A DNA stretch of 12,902 bases from an uncultured Clostridia bacterium. GTDB lineage: Bacteria > Bacillota > Clostridia > Oscillospirales > Acutalibacteraceae. Shown in pieces: positions 1 to 5,681 of the stretch (position 1 is the first letter of the stretch; every line of letters starts with the position of its first letter). Location of the stretch: NCBI GenBank assembly GCA_947302895.1, contig CAMYWU010000017.1, positions 1 through 12,902 of the forward strand, read 5' to 3'. Position numbers and translations under genes: made by a program. The notes under the pieces were generated by a model that was not told where the DNA came from, did no database searches, and worked only from the letters and a program-made list of their open reading frames with translations.

Positions 1-1
1 C

Positions 2-460
2 TGTCTGTCCTACGTTTCGGATATTCTCGGCGAGGTTATTTCAAACGGCGGAATCAATGCTAAAAGAATATCAAAACCAAAGCAGGATTCATTTGACGTT
101 GAAAAGCTTGATTTGGACAATTTCACCCACTCCGTTCAGCCCATACCTGTTTCCGCTATTGCAAATAAAATCAATGAGCTCAAGCCCGAGAATATGAAAA
201 AACTGAAAACAACGGCAATAACAAACTGGCTTGTTGATATTAATATGCTTTCAGTCGTGCAGATAAACGGCAAAAACCACAAACGCCCGACCGCCAACGG
301 CGAAAGCTTGGGAATCACTATGGAACAGCGCGACGGTCAGTTCGGACCGTATTATGTCGTTTTGTACAGCGAAAATGCCCAGCATTTCATTATCGATAAC
401 CTCCCCGCCATTATCGACGGCGGCTACAACGAAGGACAAAAGAAAACCGAAAGTGAATAA
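2..460 (+). CDS. Unrecognised protein, 3' fragment
   Basis: The reading frame is open from base 2 to the TAA at 458-460, so this is the last 152 residues of a gene that begins outside the window. A TTG at 113 could be mistaken for a start, but the frame continues upstream of it and no ribosome site precedes it, so I treat the 5' end as cut off. The C-terminal 90 residues (KLKTTAITNWL, then a stretch around KRPTANGESLGI, then GPYYVVLYSENAQ) have the helix-helix-strand rhythm of a winged-helix or similar small DNA-binding fold, with a KRPT..G..LGI segment like those in phage antirepressor tails. That is only a resemblance. I do not recognise the family and assign no function. The tail is charged and has no membrane segment. 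No clear terminator follows the stop. Confidence 0.75.
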   Translation, partial: CLSYVSDILGEVISNGGINAKRISKPKQDSFDVEKLDLDNFTHSVQPIPVSAIANKINELKPENMKKLKTTAITNWLVDINMLSVVQINGKNHKRPTANGESLGITMEQRDGQFGPYYVVLYSENAQHFIIDNLPAIIDGGYNEGQKKTESE

Positions 461-524
461 TAATCAATTATAATAAAAACAGTATTTTAATGAAGAGCGA
501 TTCAGAATATTTGTTTGCTTTTTC

Positions 525-553
525 TTTACTATTTTGAGAAAATATAGTATAAT
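525..553 (+). promoter_or_regulatory. Promoter of the toxin mRNA (RNA I)
   Basis: A -35 box TTTACT (525-530), a 17-nt spacer and a perfect -10 box TATAAT (548-553) predict transcription starting near 560. That start falls just before a stable 5' hairpin, as expected for a type I toxin mRNA with a protected 5' end. Confidence 0.65.
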
Positions 554-670
554 ATTTGCAAGGAGGTTCAGACCTCCGGCAAGGAGTTGTCGCGAAAAAA
601 CGGTGGACGGTTAGCCCTTTATTTCACATAGAGGGCATTGCCCTCTAAATCTATTTTAGGGGGTGATAAT

Positions 671-739
671 ATGGAATATTACTATATTATAATTACTCTT
701 GTACTTATAATAGTCATTATTTTTGCATCAAAAAAATAA
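671..739 (+). CDS. 22-residue hydrophobic peptide, putative type I toxin
   Basis: A short frame starts at ATG 671 and ends at TAA 737-739. It follows a strong ribosome site, AGGGGGTGA at 658-666, with 4 nt of spacing. The peptide begins MEYYY, continues as an uninterrupted run of Ile, Leu, Val and Thr long enough to span a membrane once, and ends ASKK. A single transmembrane helix with a short lysine tail is the usual form of type I toxins (Fst, TxpA, BsrG and holin-like peptides), which insert in the cytoplasmic membrane and depolarise it or disturb the envelope. It lacks the longer charged tail of classical Fst, so I do not place it in that family. The call rests on its RNA context: structured leader, opposing consensus promoter, shared terminator. 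The alternative is a harmless short frame in a purely regulatory RNA, but the ribosome site argues against that. Confidence 0.6.
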   Translation: MEYYYIIITLVLIIVIIFASKK

Positions 740-820
740 CCGCCCTGCAGTCCGCTAAAACTTAGGGCGATTATTTGTCTTAACAAGTGGGCTAACCGTC
801 TATCGGATGGCTCCTTGTTC
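730..820 (-). ncRNA. Putative antitoxin RNA (RNA II of a par-like locus)
   Basis: A consensus promoter on the minus strand (827-855) predicts a start near 820 and termination in the U run opposite 731-736, giving an RNA of about 90 nt. Its 5' part can form a stem AACAAG/CTTGTT (plus-strand 814-819 with 782-787). The loop presents CAAGGAG and GACGGTTAGCCC, two blocks identical in sequence to the leader of the toxin mRNA. Its 3' part is the complement of the mRNA terminator hairpin. In par of pAD1, antitoxin RNA II converges on RNA I, shares its terminator and carries direct repeats matching the RNA I leader, which lets it pair at separate sites and block translation. The same arrangement is visible here; activity is inferred. 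Confidence 0.6.
734..776. terminator. Shared bidirectional terminator of the convergent RNA pair
   Basis: A 13-bp stem (734-746 with 764-776, one C-A mismatch at 740/770) encloses a 17-nt loop. On the minus strand it is followed by a run of U (plus-strand A run 731-736), giving a strong terminator for RNA II. On the plus strand a weaker U-rich tail (TTATTTGTCTT) follows. The toxin stop codon lies inside the stem, so both RNAs share this hairpin in complementary form. Confidence 0.75.
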
Positions 821-826
821 ATCTAT

Positions 827-855
827 ATTATATACGATATCAATAATTTTGTCAA
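827..855 (-). promoter_or_regulatory. Consensus promoter of the antitoxin RNA
   Basis: Read on the minus strand, a perfect TTGACA (850-855) and a perfect TATAAT (827-832) are separated by exactly 17 nt. This is the strongest promoter match in the window, yet no protein frame follows it; it can only drive the short RNA that ends at 731-736. A stronger promoter for antitoxin than for toxin is expected in type I systems. Confidence 0.8.
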
Positions 856-901
856 TATGAAGATATAAAAACAGCTTTCACTTAAATCTAAGTTGTAAAT
901 T

Positions 902-1975
902 TTATTGCATAATCTTCAATAACTCTTTAAACTCAGGCGTTGCTTTGAACTCATCAGAAAGAGAATAATGCTCTGTCATTAACTCTTTCATCCGTTCCGT
1001 CATACTCATATTACGAAAGCGTTCTTCCTGTTCATAATATAATAATGCTCTTTCCGAATCGTATATTGAATCAAAAGCTAATGCTTGCTGTACAGCCAGC
1101 TTAAAATAATGAAGTGCTGATTCTTTGTCGCCTTTTTCATAATATAAATATCCTAAATGACCTAAATTATAAATAAGATGAATTCTGTTTTTTGTTAGGT
1201 TTTTATCCGTATCAAGCATTCTGATAATCCCATTTATATGCTCAATTACATTAATCTTGTATTCTGCTGTAAAGTCGTTTGAGTAATAACAATAACTAAC
1301 AATAGCATTTTGAAGGAGATAAATTAATTCTTCAATTTCTTTCTCATATACCAGACACCAATTATCTGCATTAACCGTTTTGGTTAATGCTATTTCTTTT
1401 GAATCTTTTAACTCAGGTAATGAATCAATAATACATTCGGCTTTTATTTTAATCCGTTCATCATATCCCATTATTTCATATTGCCACATCAGGTTATCTA
1501 TCATAAGACGTTTTGAGCGAATCCTTATTTTATCATCAGTACAGAATTTTTGTATTTTTTCAAATATCAAATCAATTTCTTTGGAATCACGCTCTGCATT
1601 CATATGATTTCTTTCAATTTGAAGCAATTCCATATATCTTATCAGAATATCGAATTCATTCGGAAATTCTTTAATTGCATTTTTGTATTCGTTAAATACA
1701 TCAGAAGTTTCTTTCAAACTCATATTATCATAAAGTTCAATATATGCTTTTATTCTTTCTTCCTTTATGGACTTGTCAGCACCGAGTAGCTCATCAATAG
1801 AAATTTCAAAAAATGATGCTATAACCGGCAGAAGTTCTATATCAGGATAGCTTTCACCTCTTTCCCATTTGCTGACCGCCTGAAAGGAAACACCGAGGAA
1901 ATCCGCTAACGCTTCCTGCGTTAATTCTCGCTCTTTGCGGAGTCGTTTAATATTTTCGCTGAAATAAATATTCAT
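902..1975 (-). CDS. XRE-family regulator with long helical C-terminal region
   Basis: This 357-residue protein has an N-terminal XRE/Cro-type helix-turn-helix (residues 5-63; TQEALADFLGVSFQAVSKWERG is the recognition region, followed by YPDIELLP). The remaining 290 residues are alpha-helical, with a segment near residues 275-305 (LGHLGYLYYEKGDKESALHYFKLA) that fits a tetratricopeptide repeat. Family members of this build are sequence-specific DNA binders whose helical part senses a peptide or partner; no ligand can be named here. ATG 1975 is preceded by AGGTGAT at a suitable distance and a promoter at 2014-2042, so it appears to be transcribed alone. Its 3' end faces the par-like RNA locus, and read-through could enter RNA II because only a weak 5-bp hairpin (near 877-890) lies between. 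The DNA-binding call is firm; the target is unknown. Confidence 0.88.
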   Translation of the reverse strand: MNIYFSENIKRLRKERELTQEALADFLGVSFQAVSKWERGESYPDIELLPVIASFFEISIDELLGADKSIKEERIKAYIELYDNMSLKETSDVFNEYKNAIKEFPNEFDILIRYMELLQIERNHMNAERDSKEIDLIFEKIQKFCTDDKIRIRSKRLMIDNLMWQYEIMGYDERIKIKAECIIDSLPELKDSKEIALTKTVNADNWCLVYEKEIEELIYLLQNAIVSYCYYSNDFTAEYKINVIEHINGIIRMLDTDKNLTKNRIHLIYNLGHLGYLYYEKGDKESALHYFKLAVQQALAFDSIYDSERALLYYEQEERFRNMSMTERMKELMTEHYSLSDEFKATPEFKELLKIMQ

Positions 1976-2013
1976 ACAATCACCTGCATACTATTAGTTT
2001 ACAATTTGATTTT

Positions 2014-2042
2014 ATCATATCTCAAACTCAAGAATAACTCAA
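2014..2042 (-). promoter_or_regulatory. Promoter of the XRE regulator gene
   Basis: On the minus strand TTGAGT (2037-2042), a 17-nt spacer and TATGAT (2014-2019) lie 39 nt upstream of the ATG at 1975. Confidence 0.55.
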
Positions 2043-2061
2043 TAAACCATATATTGAAAAT

Positions 2062-2082
2062 AATTCAACCATAGGTTGAATT
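2062..2082 (-). terminator. Hairpin after the HAD gene, probable terminator
   Basis: A perfect 9-bp inverted repeat AATTCAACC/GGTTGAATT with a 3-nt loop lies 45 nt past the stop of the HAD gene. Read on the minus strand it is followed by ATTTTC, so it can end the three-gene operon. Its AT richness and the position 20 nt upstream of the XRE gene's -35 box also fit an operator for that regulator; I prefer terminator but cannot exclude a double role. Confidence 0.5.
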
Positions 2083-2127
2083 GCCGAATAAAACATTAGC
2101 AGAGGAACACATCGGCTTTATTGGATT

Positions 2128-2733
2128 TCACAGTATTTTAGATGTTTCTTTAAGAGTGTTTACAGTATAATCTGCAATACCAGAATCTGGCTGATATGCC
2201 GCAAAACCCTGCTTTATCCAAACGGTTTTCATTCCAAGCTGCTTTGCAGGAATAATATCATTATCAATTCTGTCGCCAACCATTATAGCATTTTCGGGAA
2301 GACAGTTTGCACGGTCAAGCGCTATCTGAAAGATTTTTGGATTAGGTTTTTCAATGCCTTCCTCTGCTGAAGCAATAACCAAATAAAAGTATTTGCCGAT
2401 GCCCCAGTCATCCAATCGCTGTTTACTGCCTGCGGACTGATTTGCAATAATGCCAAGCTTGTATTTTTTAGAAAGTTCAGCGAGAACGCTTTCAGTAAAC
2501 GGGTAAGGCTTTTCCAATTTCTTATACCACTTTGTCTTTTGTAAACCAAAGTGTTTTACAGCTTCTTTATATGGGTTGTCCGATGTAGCTGCAAACTCGA
2601 TTACCTTGCCTTTGAATTTCTGATATGAAATGTTAGTGCCTTCTGTCGTTTCTTTATATCTGACCTCATAGCACTCGCTTTCATCAACAAGCGTTGATCC
2701 GATGTCAAAGAACAACCATTTTATATTATTCAT
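2128..2733 (-). CDS. HAD-superfamily hydrolase
   Basis: This 201-residue cytoplasmic protein has the haloacid-dehalogenase core: motif I DIGSTL with the nucleophile Asp10, a small helical cap, motif II near IIANQS (96-100), Lys129-Pro in motif III, and motif IV VGDRIDND (152-159). Members remove phosphate from small metabolites such as sugar phosphates or nucleotides. Two positions depart from the classic pattern: the second Asp of DxDxT is Gly12, and the Ser/Thr of motif II is Ala97. Both changes occur in a subfamily with IANQ, so activity may be retained. An ATG at 2742 is also in frame, but AGGA lies right against it; ATG 2733 has the same AGGA at 9 nt and gives the usual short lead before motif I. 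The gene overlaps the end of the upstream fusion gene by 8 nt, so translation is probably coupled. Substrate unknown. Confidence 0.85.
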   Translation of the reverse strand: MNNIKWLFFDIGSTLVDESECYEVRYKETTEGTNISYQKFKGKVIEFAATSDNPYKEAVKHFGLQKTKWYKKLEKPYPFTESVLAELSKKYKLGIIANQSAGSKQRLDDWGIGKYFYLVIASAEEGIEKPNPKIFQIALDRANCLPENAIMVGDRIDNDIIPAKQLGMKTVWIKQGFAAYQPDSGIADYTVNTLKETSKIL

Positions 2734-3478
2734 AAGCCACATTCCTGTTTCTTAGTTTTGACAATAACAGCGGTTGAATCAGCGGATAAGTCCAATTATT
2801 CGGCAGTTCGTCCGTTATAATAATCTTTTCAATTTCGCTATGCAGCTCTTTTTCAAACTCTCTTATTTCAGCATAGTAAAACAAACCGAAGGTTTCTTTT
2901 CCATCAAACATATCCGGCGATTGAACGGAATAATAGCAAACTCTTTTGATGAAAAAATCGATTGCTCCCGTTTCCTCGTAAATTTCGCGGCGCGCCGTTT
3001 CTATAATCATTTCACCGTCTTCTTTGCGACCGCCGGGGAATTCATAAGTGTCGCGGTCTTTGTGCTTACAGAACACCCACTTTCCGTCCGTCTTTGCCGC
3101 AATTACAGCAAAACTCAACTTTTCATCTTCAATAAACGGATAAAACTTTACTTCGGTAGTAAGGATTTCATATTCAAAAAACTGTTCCTGAAAACGAACT
3201 GCTTCTTCAATTTCTTCCGTAGTATATGCACTACCTTCGGGCGCAACCACCCATTTTTCTTCAATGTCGTTGTTTCTGTGGATGACGGCAATAACGATAC
3301 CCTCGAATTCGTCAACGGGAGTATCAACGCCGAGAATATACGCATCCTGTTCCTCGCCGTCAGGAGCCATAATATTATCAATATATCCGTAGTTAATCGG
3401 ATAGTATAAATCCTTATGCTGCGGATGATAGGTACCCATCGGTCTGTCAACCGTTACTTTAACTTTTTTACCAAGCAT
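2726..3478 (-). CDS. Inorganic-pyrophosphatase-like domain fused to a Nudix hydrolase
   Basis: Two domains are visible in 250 residues. Residues 1-105 resemble family I inorganic pyrophosphatase: VTVDRPMG, YYPINYGYI (26-33), and MAPDGEEQDAYILG (37-50), which corresponds to the acidic metal-binding signature of that family, here with Glu-Glu-Gln in place of the usual Asp-Pro pattern. Residues 118-245 form a Nudix domain with a complete box: Gly150, Glu156, Arg164-Glu165, Glu168-Glu169, Gly171. Nudix enzymes cleave nucleoside diphosphates linked to another group, often releasing pyrophosphate, which the N-terminal domain could then bind or split; that coupling is my inference. The start ATG shares its A with the TAA stop of the ASCH gene (TAATG), so translation is coupled. 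The pyrophosphatase part is shorter than the usual enzyme of about 175 residues and may be non-catalytic. Confidence 0.85.
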   Translation of the reverse strand: MLGKKVKVTVDRPMGTYHPQHKDLYYPINYGYIDNIMAPDGEEQDAYILGVDTPVDEFEGIVIAVIHRNNDIEEKWVVAPEGSAYTTEEIEEAVRFQEQFFEYEILTTEVKFYPFIEDEKLSFAVIAAKTDGKWVFCKHKDRDTYEFPGGRKEDGEMIIETARREIYEETGAIDFFIKRVCYYSVQSPDMFDGKETFGLFYYAEIREFEKELHSEIEKIIITDELPNNWTYPLIQPLLLSKLRNRNVAYE

Positions 3479-3813
3479 TATTGTACCTCAATTTCAATTC
3501 CTACAACGCCGTACTTTTTTATCTGCTCTTTGGAATAGTATTCAAGCATATCTTCGGGCGAGGCAGTTGCAAGCTCGTCAGCAGTATATCCGCATTTATC
3601 AAGCGGTAACGCTGCATACAATTCTTCAAAGTTTCGGAATATGTGGAGTGCTTTTACAATTGCCATTATTGTGCCTGCTTTTCCTTTAAAACATATTGTG
3701 TCACCGATTTTGATTTTGCGCCGCTTTTCATCGTAAAGCCGGAGTTCAATTGTTTTCGTTCCGTCCTTAATCGTTTCAAACGGAGCACCGTTTAATTTCA
3801 TATTGTGAGTCAT
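3478..3813 (-). CDS. ASCH-domain protein
   Basis: This 111-residue protein matches the ASCH fold (related to PUA): the hallmark GTKTIELRL (18-26; pattern GxKxxExR) near the N-terminus, then IGDTICF and a C-terminal YGVVGIEIEV strand. ASCH proteins bind RNA or modified nucleosides, and some bacterial ones hydrolyse N4-acetylcytidine; whether this one is a binder or an enzyme cannot be read from the sequence. It is the first gene of a three-gene operon, and a role alongside a Nudix enzyme and a HAD phosphatase fits nucleotide salvage or clean-up (inference). ATG 3813 follows GGCGGTGA at close range; an internal ATG at codon 5 (3801) is a possible alternative. Confidence 0.85.
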   Translation of the reverse strand: MTHNMKLNGAPFETIKDGTKTIELRLYDEKRRKIKIGDTICFKGKAGTIMAIVKALHIFRNFEELYAALPLDKCGYTADELATASPEDMLEYYSKEQIKKYGVVGIEIEVQ

Positions 3814-3840
3814 ATTTCACCGCCAAATTATTATGCAATC

Positions 3841-3869
3841 ATTTTATCATATGAACCCGTTTATTGCAA
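3841..3869 (-). promoter_or_regulatory. Promoter of the ASCH/PPase-Nudix/HAD operon
   Basis: On the minus strand TTGCAA (3864-3869), 17 nt, then TAAAAT (3841-3846), ending 28 nt upstream of the ASCH start codon. Confidence 0.5.
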
Positions 3870-3925
3870 ATAAATTGCCCGAGCGAAGCAAGAAACCGAG
3901 GACTCGAAACTCGCAGCTCAAAACT

Positions 3926-3963
3926 AAAAAGGATTGTGAAACTGCGATTTCACAATCCTTTTT
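3926..3963 (-). terminator. Terminator of the LCP gene
   Basis: The stem GGATTGTGAAA/TTTCACAATCC (3931-3941 with 3948-3958) has a 6-nt loop and is extended by five A-T pairs (3926-3930 with 3959-3963). It starts 2 nt past the LCP stop codon. The symmetrical A/T flanks mean it could stop transcription in both directions. Confidence 0.85.
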
Positions 3964-3964
3964 C

Positions 3965-5200
3965 TCATTTCTTCTCTTTTTCCGCTTCTTCTGCATTTAT
4001 TTCTTCTGCGGTTTTTTCATATATATATTCTATGAGCATTTCCCTGTTTTTATCTGCATCAAGCTTGATAACCGAAGCGCCGCCGATATTTGCATAATCC
4101 CAGGTTCCGTCAAACGGAACTCTTGCATCAGTTCGCTCTCCCTTAAGACAGGGCAGCGCCGCAAGCGCAATTTTTTTAAGCTCGCTCTTGGTTAAATCGG
4201 TTTCAAGATAGGGTGCGCTTGAGCTTGCAAGCTTATAGAGCTTGAGAGGATTGGATTTAACCTTGTTAAGAATACTGTTTATAACGGTTCGCTGGCGCTT
4301 TGCACGCATAAAATCCGTATCAATTTTTCTTATTCTTGAATACGCAAGCGCCTGCTCGCCCGTGAGGGTATGCTTGCCTGCTTCAAGAGTTACGTTGCCG
4401 TAGCGCTTGGGATGACCTGTTACCTCTTTAGCCTCTTTTTCGCTTACCTCAATTTCAACGCCGCCAATGCTGTCAACCATTGCCTTAAACATCTCGAAAT
4501 CAGTTACAACATAGCCGTCTATATCAACGCCGTAGTTGTATTCAATTGCATCAACAACACCGCTGTAGCTGTTTTCCTGAGCCGCTGTATTCAGCCTTTG
4601 GCTGCGCCCCTTTGAGGGGATGTATACCCAGCTGTCTCTGAGGAAGGAAATCATTTTTAGACAGCCGTGTTTTTTATCAACCGATACAAGCATCATTGAA
4701 TCGGGATGGCTTGTTTTTGTGTCCTGATTCTTCCTTGCGTCAACGCCGAGGAGCAGAATGTTTTTAACCGAGCTCTCGCTCTTTAGCTGAGAAGCCTGAA
4801 CATATTGGTTTTCTTTCTTCTCATCATAGTTTATCTTGCCTAATACGCCGTTCACCATTGAAACACCGATAAAGATTATCGCAGCAAAAAGCGCCGCTAC
4901 CGCAAGCAAAACGCCCTTGACTTTCAAGCCCTTCCTCTTCTTTTTGGGAGGATTTCTCTTGGGTCTGCTCTCGCGGATTATTCGGGCTTCCCTTTCGTTT
5001 CGGTCTCTTCGCTCTCTGTCGAAATCCCTGAGAATATCAGCGGAAAATTCCTCTCTCTGCTGTCTGGAAGAGCGAACGGGCTCGGCAAGCACATCGCCTG
5101 CGTTTAAATAATAATTCTCGTCAACGGGAACGCTTCTGTCCCTTGAATCGTTATCTATTCTTTTTTCTGGATTAAAACCCTCGTTATCAAATCTCGGCAA
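3965..5200 (-). CDS. LytR-CpsA-Psr (LCP) family cell-wall polymer ligase
   Basis: The protein has a charged cytoplasmic N-terminus of about 95 residues rich in Arg, Glu and Asp, a lysine cluster, one membrane helix (KGVLLAVAALFAAIIFIGVSM), and an extracellular LCP domain. The domain shows NILLLGVDAR, HPDSMMLVSV, ISFLRDSWVYIP, the DFEMFKAMVDSIGGVEI region and ALAYSRIRKIDTDF, including the conserved Asp and Arg residues that hold the lipid pyrophosphate in this family. LCP enzymes transfer teichoic acid or capsule polymers from a lipid carrier to peptidoglycan at the outer membrane face. There is no ATG before the membrane helix. In-frame GTG codons occur at 5212 and 5209, but these lie inside GGTGGTGA (5206-5213), a near-consensus ribosome site that sits 5 nt before TTG 5200, so I choose TTG. 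No promoter is seen between this gene and the RNase P RNA; read-through is likely. Confidence 0.9.
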   Translation of the reverse strand: MPRFDNEGFNPEKRIDNDSRDRSVPVDENYYLNAGDVLAEPVRSSRQQREEFSADILRDFDRERRDRNEREARIIRESRPKRNPPKKKRKGLKVKGVLLAVAALFAAIIFIGVSMVNGVLGKINYDEKKENQYVQASQLKSESSVKNILLLGVDARKNQDTKTSHPDSMMLVSVDKKHGCLKMISFLRDSWVYIPSKGRSQRLNTAAQENSYSGVVDAIEYNYGVDIDGYVVTDFEMFKAMVDSIGGVEIEVSEKEAKEVTGHPKRYGNVTLEAGKHTLTGEQALAYSRIRKIDTDFMRAKRQRTVINSILNKVKSNPLKLYKLASSSAPYLETDLTKSELKKIALAALPCLKGERTDARVPFDGTWDYANIGGASVIKLDADKNREMLIEYIYEKTAEEINAEEAEKEKK

Positions 5201-5225
5201 AAAATTCACCACCGTTAAAAAAATA

Positions 5226-5555
5226 CGAGTTGCCCGTAAGCCGAGTTCTGTCGTGGACGATTATCTATCTCGACGCATTGTTGCCAATACGCTCAAGCCG
5301 CCCGTCGAAGTTATGTGTCGAGCAAACAACTCTTCTGTCGGCGTTGCAGCGGATGGGGTTTACATGGCAGCAGGTGTCTCCATCTGCTCGGTGGGCTCTT
5401 ACCCCGCCTTTCCATCCTTACCTACAAAAAGTAGGCGGTTTATTTCTGTTGCACTTTCCCTAAGGTTACCCTCGGCGGCCGTTAGCCGTCATCCTGCTCT
5501 GTGCTGCTCGGACTTTCCTCACGCACGAAGTGCGCGCAACCGTCTGGACAACTCG
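5226..5555 (-). ncRNA. rnpB: RNase P RNA (class A)
   Basis: Read on the minus strand this 330-nt region carries the RNase P RNA landmarks: GAGGAAAGTCCGAGC (5506-5520) near the 5' end, AGGGAAAGTGCAACAGAAA in the middle, GGTAAGAGCCCACCG, and ACAGAACTCGGCTTA (5237-5251) near the 3' end. The two ends, GAGTTGTCC and GGGCAACTC, pair as helix P1. It is the catalytic RNA that matures tRNA 5' ends. A seven-U run follows the 3' end (opposite 5217-5223). Open reading frames on either strand here are by-products of the RNA gene. Confidence 0.95.
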
Positions 5556-5562
5556 CAGATAT

Positions 5563-5591
5563 ATAATAGATTATTTTTTTACTAAAATCAA
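5563..5591 (-). promoter_or_regulatory. Promoter of RNase P RNA
   Basis: On the minus strand TTGATT (5586-5591), 17 nt, TATTAT (5563-5568) predict a start at about 5556, matching the first base of helix P1. Confidence 0.65.
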
Positions 5592-5608
5592 CAATTATTA
5601 AAAATTAG

Positions 5609-5637
5609 TTGCAAAGCACCCCCTTATGTAGTAAAAT
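5609..5637 (+). promoter_or_regulatory. Promoter of the aldolase-kinase operon
   Basis: TTGCAA (5609-5614), 17 nt, TAAAAT (5632-5637), with a predicted start near 5644 and a 38-nt leader before the aldolase ATG. It is divergent from the RNase P promoter 18 bp away. Confidence 0.5.
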
Positions 5638-5681
5638 TATTATATTAAAAAACACGCAATAGTTAATGAAAGGAAAACGCT

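Larger units (their letters stand above)
560..780 (+). ncRNA. Toxin mRNA with structured leader (RNA I of a par-like locus)
   Basis: The predicted transcript runs from the promoter at 525-553 to the terminator at 734-776, with about 110 nt of untranslated leader before a 22-codon frame. The leader contains a 5' hairpin GGAGGT/ACCTCC (562-577), a second copy of GCAAGGAG (579-586, first copy 558-565), the 12-mer GACGGTTAGCCC (606-617), and an 8-bp hairpin around AGAGGGC/GCCCTCT (629-647) that ends 10 nt before the Shine-Dalgarno sequence. The CAAGGAG and GACGGTTAGCCC blocks recur as reverse complements at 811-817 and 789-800, so the opposing RNA would carry them as direct repeats. This matches the known logic of par of plasmid pAD1. 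Boundaries are inferred from promoter and terminator only. Confidence 0.6.

Noticed and set aside
113..460. A complete 115-residue protein starting at TTG 113
   Set aside because: The frame is open to the first bases of the window and no ribosome site precedes the TTG, so it is the tail of a longer gene.
671..739. Assignment of the 22-residue peptide to the Fst family
   Set aside because: It lacks the Fst core pattern and charged tail; only the RNA architecture is shared, so family membership is not claimed.
2774..3409. A 211-residue plus-strand frame opposite the PPase-Nudix gene
   Set aside because: It is antisense to a gene with clear domain motifs, has no ribosome site and an implausible Phe/Asn-rich composition.
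5230..5585. Reading frames on the plus strand over 5230-5585
   Set aside because: The region is RNase P RNA on the minus strand; the frames have no ribosome sites and follow RNA conservation, not protein.
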